DNA from: an uncultured Collinsella sp.
Lineage (GTDB): Bacteria > Actinomycetota > Coriobacteriia > Coriobacteriales > Coriobacteriaceae
Direction of reading: 5' to 3'
Length of the DNA: 13,932 nt
Assembly: GCA_958407995.1 (NCBI GenBank)
Contig: CATYJU010000048.1
Span: forward strand, 1 to 13,932
Within the stretch, counting starts at the first letter, position 1. Every line of letters begins with the position of its first letter. Positions 6,879 through 13,018 of the stretch are shown here, one piece after another. The translations under genes and the position numbers were made by a program. The notes below the pieces were generated by a model. It did no database searches. It was not told the origin of the DNA and saw only the letters and a list, made by a program, of their open reading frames with translations.

Positions 6879-6903
6879 TATTGTGTGCTAAATACGGTAT
6901 CAT
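6875..6903 (+). promoter_or_regulatory. Probable perR promoter with overlapping inverted repeats
   Basis: TTAGTA (6875-6880), 17 bases, TATCAT (6898-6903). Within it, TTAG-N9-CTAA (6875-6891) and GTATT-N8-AATAC (6878-6895) are small inverted repeats that could be an autoregulatory Per/Fur-type operator. The match to a classical Per box is poor. The -35 overlaps the stop codon of the acylphosphatase gene. Confidence 0.4.
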
Positions 6904-6939
6904 TTACCTACGACCGTTGATAGAAAAGAGGCGAGGCGC

Positions 6940-7320
6940 ATGGCGGTGCAAAGAAGGAATAACAAGCAGCGAAAGCTGGTTCTTGACGCCGTGCGCCAAA
7001 GCTATAACCATCCCACCGCCGACGAAATCTACAACGTCGTGCGCGCGCAGGATGACAAAATCAGCCGCGGTACGGTCTACCGCAACCTCAATCTCTTGGC
7101 TGACGCCGGCGAGATCCTCTCCATCAAGACGCCGGGCGGCAGCCGCTTCGATCGCACGACCGAGCCGCACGCACATATCATCTGCACCTCATGCAGCCGC
7201 GTCATCGACGTACCGCTCCCCTTCGATGCCCAGCTCGACGCCAAAGCGTCCGAGCAAATCGGCTGGCACGTCACGTCGCACTACACCATCTTCGAGGGTC
7301 TCTGCCCCGACTGCCGGTAG
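6940..7320 (+). CDS. perR: Fur-family repressor of the PerR (peroxide-sensing) type
   Basis: A 126-residue Fur-family protein. Residues about 8-60 are the winged helix (HPTADEIYNVVR, ISRGTVYRNLNLLADAGEI). The structural zinc site has C82-x2-C85 and C122-x2-C125. The regulatory metal ligands line up with Bacillus subtilis PerR: H24 (for H37), D71 (D85), H77 and H79 (H91/H93) and D90 (D104). An aspartate at the last position, where Fur carries glutamate, is associated with peroxide sensing through iron-catalysed histidine oxidation. PerR represses oxidative-stress genes such as catalase, peroxiredoxin or rubrerythrin; none is beside it here. The ATG follows GAGGCGAGG, and other in-frame starts upstream lack support. 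It is somewhat shorter than the usual 135-150 residues because the N-terminus is short. The call as PerR rather than Fur or Zur rests mainly on D90. Confidence 0.85.
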   Translation: MAVQRRNNKQRKLVLDAVRQSYNHPTADEIYNVVRAQDDKISRGTVYRNLNLLADAGEILSIKTPGGSRFDRTTEPHAHIICTSCSRVIDVPLPFDAQLDAKASEQIGWHVTSHYTIFEGLCPDCR

Positions 7321-7364
7321 ATGTTTGGAACATGCCTTAAAATCCACCTTTCCGCACTTTGCAG

Positions 7365-7402
7365 CAAAAAGTAGATTCCTAGACATGTCCCAAATGTCTA
7401 CT
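7365..7402 (-). terminator. Probable terminator of the HAD phosphatase gene, with nested inverted repeats
   Basis: Read leftward, AGTAGA (7402-7397) pairs with TCTACT (7375-7370), followed by TTTTT (7369-7365). Nested inside, TAGACAT-GTCCCAA-ATGTCTA (7380-7400) is a perfect 7-bp inverted repeat that overlaps the TAG stop of the gene. The two stems share bases and cannot both form fully. Confidence 0.5.
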
Positions 7403-8195
7403 CAGCAAGTAGACGACGCAGCTCTTCTTCGACCGTGCGCACGTAGCGGACGCGGTCGTTAATGCCACGCATAGAGGGATTGCAGCTCTCCATCAGATAG
7501 GGATGGCCCACGACGTTGAGCATGTCGCGATCGTTCTCATTGTCGCCAAACGCCATCATCTCATCGGGCGAAATACCCAGGGCACGACCGTAATCGGCAA
7601 GCGCGGAGCCCTTGCCCGAACCGAAACCGATAAAGTCCGTCCATTCGGTTCCCGACGTCATCACGTCAACACGGTCGCTAAAGAGGCGCTCGAAATACTC
7701 CAGGGCCGCCGGCTGATCCACCTCGGGCGTCTGGAAGGCAATCTTAATGACGTCCTCGTCGATGTCCTCGGGGCGGTCGACCACCGCCACATCGCAGTGG
7801 ACCTCATAGCGCAAATGGTCGACGAACGCATCGTTGCCGCTCATGGTGTAGAGGTGTCCCTCACACGAAAGGGTCACGTCGGCATGGGGATACGCAACCA
7901 CGGCATTCGCGATATCCATAGCAAGGCTACGCTCCATGGAGCGCTTGACAACGGCACGCCCCTCGCTCATCACCAGGGCTCCGTTCTCGCATACATAGGC
8001 GAGCTCATCGGCCACCGGGGTAAACAGATAGCGCAAGCTCGCATATTGACGACCGCTCGCCGGCATAAACACGATACCGCGACGATGCAGTTCATCGATG
8101 AGCTCAAAGGCCTCGGAACGCGGCTCGCGCTCCCCCGGATGCAGCAACGTGCCGTCCAAATCGCATGCAATCAGCTTGATTCCCTCAAGACCCAT
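7398..8195 (-). CDS. Cof-type HAD-superfamily phosphatase
   Basis: A 265-residue protein with all HAD motifs: DLDGTL at 12-17 (Asp12 nucleophile, Asp14 acid/base), SGR at 47-49, Lys195 in GFGSGKGSAL and GDNENDRDML at 217-226. The cap between about residue 80 and 185 is the large type-IIB (Cof) cap, which places it with phosphatases of sugar phosphates, pyridoxal phosphate or flavin mononucleotide. The actual substrate is unknown. The ATG at 8195 is chosen since GGGGGGA precedes it by a normal distance; a TTG at 8210 would put that ribosome site inside the gene. It is the last gene of a leftward run but is separated from the UreE-like gene by a strong hairpin, so it may be transcribed on its own. 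Confidence 0.88.
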   Translation of the reverse strand: MGLEGIKLIACDLDGTLLHPGEREPRSEAFELIDELHRRGIVFMPASGRQYASLRYLFTPVADELAYVCENGALVMSEGRAVVKRSMERSLAMDIANAVVAYPHADVTLSCEGHLYTMSGNDAFVDHLRYEVHCDVAVVDRPEDIDEDVIKIAFQTPEVDQPAALEYFERLFSDRVDVMTSGTEWTDFIGFGSGKGSALADYGRALGISPDEMMAFGDNENDRDMLNVVGHPYLMESCNPSMRGINDRVRYVRTVEEELRRLLAE

Positions 8196-8224
8196 ATGCT
8201 TTCCCCCCAAAGCACCTCATCAAC

Positions 8225-8269
8225 AGTAAGACGGACTTTGAATAGCTGCCTCTCAAAGTCCGTCTTACT
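8225..8269. repeat. Perfect 17-bp inverted repeat between two leftward genes
   Basis: AGTAAGACGGACTTTGA (8225-8241) and TCAAAGTCCGTCTTACT (8253-8269) are exact complements around an 11-base loop. It begins 11 bases after the stop of the UreE-like gene and ends 29 bases before the start of the HAD gene. It could end the transcript, but no T run follows on either strand. It may instead be an mRNA-processing or stabilising hairpin, or a dispersed palindromic repeat. Confidence 0.7.
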
Positions 8270-8279
8270 CATACGCACG

Positions 8280-8858
8280 TTAACCGCGCGCCTTTTTTAC
8301 GATCGTAAAGTCGGGAGCCATACTCACAACGGCATCCGCCGCACTCGACGCAAAGCGCCGGTCCGCATCGAGTTCACGGGTAACCACCGAGAGCCAAACG
8401 CCCTCGACGCCCCGGAGCATGCGGCCCAAAACAGGCTGCACCGGCGTATACATGCGCACGGTATACTCGTCCGAATCGCCTCGGAAAAGCGGCGCGTGCA
8501 TATTGCCGATCTCCCAGCACGCATGCGCGAGCGCAATCGGGTCCATGCGGTCGACTTCGACCAAATAAACCTCGGCACTGCGCAGGCGCACGACAACCGC
8601 CACGGGCACCATGCCCGAACGGTCGATGACAAGCACATCGCCGTCGACAAGACGACCGCCGTCGGCAGCATCCAGCCGAACATCGACCGTGCGCCCCAGC
8701 TCCGTCACACCCACAAACGCGCGCGTGTCAGCCTGGTCCCAATCGAGCAGTAGCTCGTCAACTTCAAAGACGCCGCCCAAATTCCGGCGGAGCAGGAGTT
8801 CATAGGACGGATCGTTGAGATTTCCCAAGCATGTCGTCGAAACCAAGCGCTCGGGCAT
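8280..8858 (-). CDS. UreE-like protein (nickel metallochaperone fold)
   Basis: A 192-residue protein. Residues about 34-80 (FEVDELLLDWDQADTR, then GRLVDGDVLVID) resemble the UreE N-terminal beta domain, whose usual form is LTWDQR...R...LRDGDVL. Residues about 98-165 resemble the metal-binding domain: PIALAHACWEIGNMHAPLF corresponds to the family's ALARAAYHLGNRHVPLQ, and H121 matches the invariant nickel-binding His of GNRH. PVQPVLGRMLRGVEG corresponds to the following D.VLE.ML..LG. UreE delivers nickel to urease, but no urease gene is in the window, the Arg of GNRH is Met, and the His-rich tail of many UreE proteins is absent. The ATG lies three bases after the stop of the SlyD-type gene, with GAGGG inside that gene, so translation is probably coupled. 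The recognition is by eye; it could be a repurposed relative that does not bind nickel. Confidence 0.6.
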   Translation of the reverse strand: MPERLVSTTCLGNLNDPSYELLLRRNLGGVFEVDELLLDWDQADTRAFVGVTELGRTVDVRLDAADGGRLVDGDVLVIDRSGMVPVAVVVRLRSAEVYLVEVDRMDPIALAHACWEIGNMHAPLFRGDSDEYTVRMYTPVQPVLGRMLRGVEGVWLSVVTRELDADRRFASSAADAVVSMAPDFTIVKKARG

Positions 8859-8861
8859 ACT

Positions 8862-9290
8862 CTAACCCTCGACCTCAACGAGCTCGATATCAAAGTTGAG
8901 GTCCTTGCCGGCCAGCTCGTGGTTGGCGTCGAGCGTCACGGCCTCGGGCGTAACGTCGATGACCACGGCGGGGGCGGGCATACCGCTCGGCGTGGACAGG
9001 AAAAGCTTCATGCCCTTCTCGATCTGCTCGATGTTGGGAACCTGTTCGGCCGGGAAGGTAATAACCATCTCGGGATTGTGCTCGCCGTAGGCATCGGCAG
9101 CCGGGATGTGCACGGTCTTCTTCTCGCCCACCTGCATGTCGACAACAGCGGCGTCGAAGCCCTTGATCATCTGACCGGCGCCGCAGGTGAACTCCAGCGG
9201 CTCGCCGCGATCGTAGGAGCTATCGAACTGCGTGCCGTCGTCGAGCGTGCCGCGATAATGAGTCTTGACCTTCTTGCCCTGGTTGGACAT
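8862..9290 (-). CDS. FKBP-type peptidyl-prolyl isomerase of the SlyD type
   Basis: A 142-residue protein starting at the ATG preceded by GGAGG with five bases of spacing; an upstream in-frame start would skip that site. It has the split FKBP fold with the insert-in-flap chaperone domain: VKTHYRGTLDDGTQFDSS (8-25), PLEFTCGAGQMIKGFDAAVVDM (31-52) and KKTVHIPAADAYGEHNPE (57-74) come first, then the insert at about 75-120, and finally NHELAGKDLNFDIELVEV (123-140), which is typical of SlyD. SlyD isomerises prolyl bonds, acts as a chaperone in the cytosol and, in E. coli, supplies nickel for hydrogenase maturation. The long His/Cys-rich C-terminal metal tail of E. coli SlyD is missing here: the protein stops right after the fold. 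It is the first gene of a two-gene unit with the UreE-like gene. Confidence 0.88.
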   Translation of the reverse strand: MSNQGKKVKTHYRGTLDDGTQFDSSYDRGEPLEFTCGAGQMIKGFDAAVVDMQVGEKKTVHIPAADAYGEHNPEMVITFPAEQVPNIEQIEKGMKLFLSTPSGMPAPAVVIDVTPEAVTLDANHELAGKDLNFDIELVEVEG

Positions 9291-9348
9291 GGAAACCTCC
9301 GTGATAAGGGCGGCGCACAACGTGGGCCGCCATGAACATATGGCGCTA

Positions 9349-9369
9349 ACTATACCCTAGTCATACAAT
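9349..9369. promoter_or_regulatory. Divergent promoter region of the SlyD-type and dipeptidase genes
   Basis: Leftward, TATAGT (9354-9349) is a good -10 for the SlyD-type gene; rightward, TACAAT (9364-9369) is a good -10 for the dipeptidase gene. Neither has a clear -35 at 16-18 bases. They lie within 21 bases of each other, so the two transcripts would start back to back or overlap. Confidence 0.4.
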
Positions 9370-9410
9370 TCAAAGACAGTTTGCAAAGAAACGCTGCAAC
9401 CGGAGGAACC

Positions 9411-10424
9411 ATGGCATATCCCGTATTTGACCTACACTGCGACACCGCCGACCGCATCGGCTGGGCCACGCTCGATCTCGACCTGCGCTTTACCGCCGGC
9501 ACCGACGGCTATTTCCCCGGCGACGAGACGCATCCGCAAGATTTCGACCTCATCGAGGGTAACGCCTGCGCCATCTCGCTCGCAAAGATCGGCAACACGC
9601 CGTGGGCACAGTGCTTCGCCACGTTTGTCCCCGACGAGATTCCCACCGCCCACGCCGCGCGCTTCCAGGCGCAGATCATGGCGCATATGAGCGGCCAGGC
9701 AATGCTCAACCACGACCGTATGGTCAACGTGCGCAGCGCCGCAGACATTCGCCCCGCGCTCAAGGACGGCAAGGTCGCTTGCATCCACACCATCGAAAAC
9801 GCCACGTTCTTTGCCGAGGACCCCGCGCTGATCGAAGTGCTCAAGAGCTTGGGCGTGCTCATGTCGTCACTCAGCTGGAACGCGCAGGGACCGCTCGCGA
9901 GCGGCCACGACACCCACGCCGGCCTCACCGCCGCCGGCATCGAAGCGCTTACGCAGATGGAGCACGCCGGCATGGTGCTCGACGTCTCCCACCTCAACGA
10001 TGAGTGCTTTGACGAGGTTGTCGCCCACGCCACGCGCCCCTTCGTCGCCAGCCACTCCAACTCCCGCGCGGTTTGCGACGTCAAGCGCAACCTCACCGAC
10101 GACCAGTTCCGCACCATTCGCGACATGGGCGGTATCGTCGGCCTCAACTACTGCAGCGAGTTCCTTTCCAACGACGCAACCGACAAGACCGCCGCAGACG
10201 TCACCTTCGACCAGCTGGCGGCACATATCGAGCACTGGCTCGACCTGGGCGGCGAGGACGTCATCGCGCTCGGCGGCGACTGGGACGGCGCCGCGGTGCC
10301 CGCTTTCCTCTCCGACGCCAGCAAGATGCCCGAGTTCCAGAACATGCTCTCCAAGCACTTTGGCAAGACCGTGATGCAAAAGCTCTGCAGCGACAACGCG
10401 CTTGCCTTCTTTGAGCGTTATTAA
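9411..10424 (+). CDS. Membrane-dipeptidase family (M19) zinc peptidase
   Basis: A 337-residue protein of the M19 renal-dipeptidase family, which removes the C-terminal residue of dipeptides, including D-amino acid dipeptides, using two zinc ions. Ligands can be placed: H9 and D11 (FDLHCDTADR), E129 (CIHTIENATFF, bridging), H194 (VLDVSHLND) and H215 (VASHSNSRAVC). Other family marks are RNLTDDQFRTIRDMGGIVGLNY (226-247) and ALGGDWDGA (286-294). There is no signal peptide or anchor, so it acts in the cytosol, like other bacterial members. The ATG follows GGAGGAACC directly, and the in-frame TTG at 9381 lacks a ribosome site. It probably serves peptide use as a nitrogen and carbon source. A strong hairpin follows, then the YgjP-type gene. 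Confidence 0.92.
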   Translation: MAYPVFDLHCDTADRIGWATLDLDLRFTAGTDGYFPGDETHPQDFDLIEGNACAISLAKIGNTPWAQCFATFVPDEIPTAHAARFQAQIMAHMSGQAMLNHDRMVNVRSAADIRPALKDGKVACIHTIENATFFAEDPALIEVLKSLGVLMSSLSWNAQGPLASGHDTHAGLTAAGIEALTQMEHAGMVLDVSHLNDECFDEVVAHATRPFVASHSNSRAVCDVKRNLTDDQFRTIRDMGGIVGLNYCSEFLSNDATDKTAADVTFDQLAAHIEHWLDLGGEDVIALGGDWDGAAVPAFLSDASKMPEFQNMLSKHFGKTVMQKLCSDNALAFFERY

Positions 10425-10440
10425 TTTCACATCCCTTGAG

Positions 10441-10476
10441 CGGGCCGGCATGCCGAACGGTCGGCATGCCGGCCCG
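10441..10476. repeat. Perfect 16-bp GC-rich hairpin after the dipeptidase gene
   Basis: CGGGCCGGCATGCCGA (10441-10456) and TCGGCATGCCGGCCCG (10461-10476) are exact complements around the loop ACGG. It starts 16 bases after the dipeptidase stop and ends 10 bases before the ribosome site of the next gene. TCCCCAATCTG follows, not a T run, so it is not a standard terminator; it could be a processing site or a REP-like element. Confidence 0.7.
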
Positions 10477-10498
10477 TCCCCAATCTGAAGGACCGCTT

Positions 10499-11275
10499 TT
10501 GACGCAGCAGTTTACGATTTCCGTATCCCGACCGGATGGGACGCCCATCCCCGTCGTCGTTACCAAAAAGCGCGTCAAGAACTTCAACCTACGCGTCTCA
10601 TCGAGCGGTGAGGTCCACGCCAGCGCGCCGCTCGGCGCCAGCCGCGAGCGTATCGAAGCGTTTGTGAAGCGCAACAGCGCCTGGATTATCAGCCGACTTG
10701 CCCAGCGCGAGCAACGTCAGACGACGGCACAGGAGTCGCTCAGCCCCCACTCGATCATTGCACTTTGGGGCAAGCCCATCACGGTACAGGATGCACTCGA
10801 CCACAACTTTGAGCCACCCGCACCGCGGCCCAAGCAGGCTACCTTCGCAAGTTTTATGGGTACCGACGAGCCAGACGAACGTCCGCAGGCCAAGTGGAAC
10901 GCGACCCTCGACGGCTTAACGCCCAGTGAGATCCAAGCCCATATTGACCAGCTCTATACGTCCGAGGTCACATCGGCACTGCGCGATATTGTGCACGCAT
11001 ACGAAATCGCAATGGGTGTCGCCGTTTCCCGCGTTTCCGTACGCAGCATGAAAACGCGTTGGGGCTCCTGCACGCCCAAATCCGGCGCCGTTCGCATCGC
11101 ACGAGAACTTGCCGCCTACCCCGTCGAATGCCTCGACATGGTTGTCGCCCACGAGCTCGTCCACTTGCTCGAGCCAAGCCACAATCAGCGGTTTCACGCG
11201 CTGCTCGACACGTACTGCCCCAACAACAGGGCTCTGTCGCAGCGGCTCAAAAAACCGCCCGCCAACGAGCTCTAG
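10499..11275 (+). CDS. YgjP-like (M48-type, WSS1/SprT-related) zinc metallopeptidase
   Basis: A 258-residue protein. The start is taken as TTG at 10499, since GAAGGA precedes it by six bases; a TTG at 10436 would place the 16-bp hairpin inside the gene. The C-terminal half carries the YgjP hallmarks: RWGSCTPKSGAVRIARELA (187-205), then VVAHELVHLLEPSHNQRFHALL (215-236), giving the zinc site H218-E219-x2-H222 and H228 as third ligand. The N-terminal part (VVVTKKRVKNFNLRVSSSGEV, HASAPLGASRERIEAFVKRNSAWI) is the usual beta-rich lead of this family. Residues about 105-135 form a variable, proline-rich insert. The physiological substrate is not known for most members. It follows the dipeptidase gene by 74 bases and converges on folB with only six bases between the stop codons. 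Confidence 0.87.
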   Translation: MTQQFTISVSRPDGTPIPVVVTKKRVKNFNLRVSSSGEVHASAPLGASRERIEAFVKRNSAWIISRLAQREQRQTTAQESLSPHSIIALWGKPITVQDALDHNFEPPAPRPKQATFASFMGTDEPDERPQAKWNATLDGLTPSEIQAHIDQLYTSEVTSALRDIVHAYEIAMGVAVSRVSVRSMKTRWGSCTPKSGAVRIARELAAYPVECLDMVVAHELVHLLEPSHNQRFHALLDTYCPNNRALSQRLKKPPANEL

Positions 11276-11281
11276 AGTCGG

Positions 11282-11767
11282 TTAGCGCACGCGCTCGATC
11301 TCGACACCGCAGCTTGCCAGGGGAAGACCGACGGGCGCCCAAGGCTTATCGAGCTTAACACGCACGCCAAGCAGCAGGGGGTAACGACGTAGCAGCATCG
11401 AGGCCACACCCTCGGCTGCAGCCTCGATGAGCTTAAACGTATGCTCGCGCAGATAGCCATCGACATCGTGGCACACCGAGCCATAGTCAATCGAGGCGTC
11501 CAGGTTATCGTGCTCCCCCGCTGCACGCAGGTCGGCATAGAGCACCAAGGACACGATGAACTTCTGGCCCAGCGCGTTCTCCTCGGGATACACGCCGTGG
11601 TTGGCAAAGACTTCGAGACCTTCAACGGTGATGCGGTCGGCATGGCGCAGATCGTCATAGCTCACGTGGGGTACCGCCGTTGCGGTGGATATTTCGCCCC
11701 TTCCACGGCGGGCGAGCTCGGCACCTTCAGTCTTGGTTGCATTCTCGGGCAGTTTCTTATTGCTCAT
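11282..11767 (-). CDS. folB: Dihydroneopterin aldolase
   Basis: FolB splits dihydroneopterin into 6-hydroxymethyl-dihydropterin and glycolaldehyde in folate synthesis. This protein has 161 residues; the aldolase domain is about 45-160, matching the family's usual 120. Visible residues: ITVEGLEVFANHGVYPEENALGQKF (46-70) with the conserved Glu at 62/63, DYGSV (94-98), FKLIEAAAEGVA (111-122) with Glu115, and VKLDKPWAP (137-145) with the catalytic Lys141. The first 43 residues are an unusual basic and polar extension (KKLPENATKTEGAELARRGRGE) with no recognised domain. The ATG is supported by AAGGAG ten bases upstream, so the extension is probably translated; Met1 is the only ATG before the domain. 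It is the last gene of the folE-HD-folB block. Confidence 0.88.
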   Translation of the reverse strand: MSNKKLPENATKTEGAELARRGRGEISTATAVPHVSYDDLRHADRITVEGLEVFANHGVYPEENALGQKFIVSLVLYADLRAAGEHDNLDASIDYGSVCHDVDGYLREHTFKLIEAAAEGVASMLLRRYPLLLGVRVKLDKPWAPVGLPLASCGVEIERVR

Positions 11768-11810
11768 CGCGATCGTCTCCTTCGTTTAGAACCCCGACCG
11801 CGCAAACTAA

Positions 11811-12392
11811 CTACACGCGAATCGACAGGTTCTTTTTATCATCGCTCCAGTTGCAAGCATTGCGCGCGGGGCATGCAAAGCAGGCGCGCGACGCTTTATC
11901 GGCCGCATAGAGCAGACGCTCAAGCGGTTGGCTGTTCACGCGCAGCTTTCGATGGCCCAGAATGGCCGTCTTAATGGCTGCGGCATCGGCCGGCTCAAAC
12001 GCCACATCATCGGGCATGCCGCCGAGAATCGCATCAGCGACGCGTTCGCTTGCAACATCATGGGATATACCCGATTCATACTGTTCATCTTTGCCGATAT
12101 CGTGAAGAAGTGCCGTGGCGTAGATGACCTCGCGGTCAAATTCGAGCTGTTCCTCGAGATTCTTGATCCACATAATGCGAGCGACATCGAGCAGATGGTC
12201 AATACCGTGGCGGCAGAAGATGCGCCCCGATTCCAACTGCGCAATGTTGCCCAGGTGCCGCCGAAACAGCCCGTTGGCACAAATGTAATCAATGCGAGGC
12301 ATGGCATCAAAGGGGGCCAGGCCCGAAGCCATGAAGCCGCGACGCGGCGTCCCCTCATCGGTCTTCGATGTAAAGTCGTTGACGACCCTCAT
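11811..12392 (-). CDS. HD-domain metal-dependent hydrolase with a Cys cluster, inside the folate block
   Basis: A 193-residue HD-superfamily protein. The metal-site residues can be placed: H62 in CRHGIDHLLDV, H97-D98 in ALLHDIGK, and a later Asp, probably D165 in LLYAADKASR. H111-D112 (SHDVASERVADAIL) fits a further helix of the site. Near the end, C171-x2-C174-x5-C180 (ACFACPARNACNW) looks like a metal-binding cluster, perhaps together with C60. HD proteins are phosphohydrolases or phosphodiesterases acting on nucleotides and related compounds; the substrate here is unknown. The ATG lies one base after the folE stop, so its translation is almost certainly coupled to folE, and folB follows 43 bases later. 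An upstream in-frame start inside folE is less likely. The context suggests a role with pterins, such as removing phosphates from dihydroneopterin triphosphate, but that is inference. Confidence 0.8.
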   Translation of the reverse strand: MRVVNDFTSKTDEGTPRRGFMASGLAPFDAMPRIDYICANGLFRRHLGNIAQLESGRIFCRHGIDHLLDVARIMWIKNLEEQLEFDREVIYATALLHDIGKDEQYESGISHDVASERVADAILGGMPDDVAFEPADAAAIKTAILGHRKLRVNSQPLERLLYAADKASRACFACPARNACNWSDDKKNLSIRV

Positions 12393-12393
12393 G

Positions 12394-12951
12394 CTAACGG
12401 CCCAGCATCCTAAAGAACCGCTCCTCGAGCGCGGGATCGGTCTCAAAGACGCCGCGGCGAGCGAGCGTCACGGTCTTGGTGCCAGGCTTTTGCACGCCGC
12501 GCATGGTCATGCACATATGCTCAGCCTCCATGAGCACAATCGCTCCCTGGGGAGCGAGATACTCCATGAGGGCATCGGCAACCTGTGCGCACAGCTGCTC
12601 CTGCAGCTGCAGACGACGGGCGTAGACCTCAACCGTGCGGGCAAGCTTAGAGAGCCCTGCGACACGGCCGTTGGGGATATAACCAATGGCGGCCTTGCCA
12701 TAAAACGGCAGCAGATGATGTTCGCACAGCGAGTAGAACGTGATGTCGCGCTCGATAACCAAGTCGTTCGAAGCGACGGCAAAAGTTTTGGACAGATGCT
12801 CCTCGGCACTCTGGTCCATACCGCCGGCAATCTCGCCATACATACGGGCGACGCGTGCCGGAGTCTCCAGCAGGCCCTCACGAGTTGGGTCCTCGCCTAT
12901 ACCTTCAAGCAGCAGCTTAATGGCAGTCTCGACTTTTTCCTGATCGACCAT
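12394..12951 (-). CDS. folE: GTP cyclohydrolase I
   Basis: FolE converts GTP to 7,8-dihydroneopterin triphosphate plus formate, the first step of tetrahydrofolate synthesis, as a cytosolic decamer. The 185 residues match the usual bacterial length. Zinc ligands are C76 and H79 in FYSLCEHHLLPFYG (72-85) and C147 in EHMCMTMRGVQKPGT (144-158); the latter block also contains the catalytic and GTP-binding residues. DPTREGLLETPARVARMY (21-38) is the conserved N-terminal signature, and YIPNGRVAGLSKLAR (91-105) the central one. The ATG follows GAGG closely. It leads the operon folE-HD-folB, and its TAG is one base from the HD gene's ATG. No riboswitch is seen in the 67 bases upstream, where an extended -10 can be found. 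Confidence 0.95.
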   Translation of the reverse strand: MVDQEKVETAIKLLLEGIGEDPTREGLLETPARVARMYGEIAGGMDQSAEEHLSKTFAVASNDLVIERDITFYSLCEHHLLPFYGKAAIGYIPNGRVAGLSKLARTVEVYARRLQLQEQLCAQVADALMEYLAPQGAIVLMEAEHMCMTMRGVQKPGTKTVTLARRGVFETDPALEERFFRMLGR

Positions 12952-12986
12952 CTGGGCCTCACTTTTTTCGATTTCGCGTTCGCGCT

Positions 12987-13017
12987 ATGGTACCACGCCC
13001 TCCGGCATCGGCCGCAA
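12987..13017 (-). promoter_or_regulatory. Possible folE promoter with extended -10
   Basis: Read leftward, TGGTACCAT gives an extended -10 (TACCAT, 12992-12987) with the TGn motif in front, about 36 bases before the folE ATG. A TTGCGG at 13017-13012 is the only -35 candidate, and its 19-base spacing is long. Confidence 0.35.
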
Positions 13018-13018
13018 G

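Noticed and set aside
6881..7462. 193-codon frame overlapping perR
   Set aside because: It is in another frame of the perR region, with Ser/Arg-rich composition and no motif; perR itself is certain.
8225..8269. Standard intrinsic terminator
   Set aside because: No T run follows the perfect stem in either direction, so I list it as an inverted repeat only.
7503..8753. 416-codon open frame on the rightward strand
   Set aside because: It lies antisense to the HAD and UreE-like genes, has no ribosome site and reads as low-complexity His/Arg-rich sequence. It is a GC-rich shadow frame.
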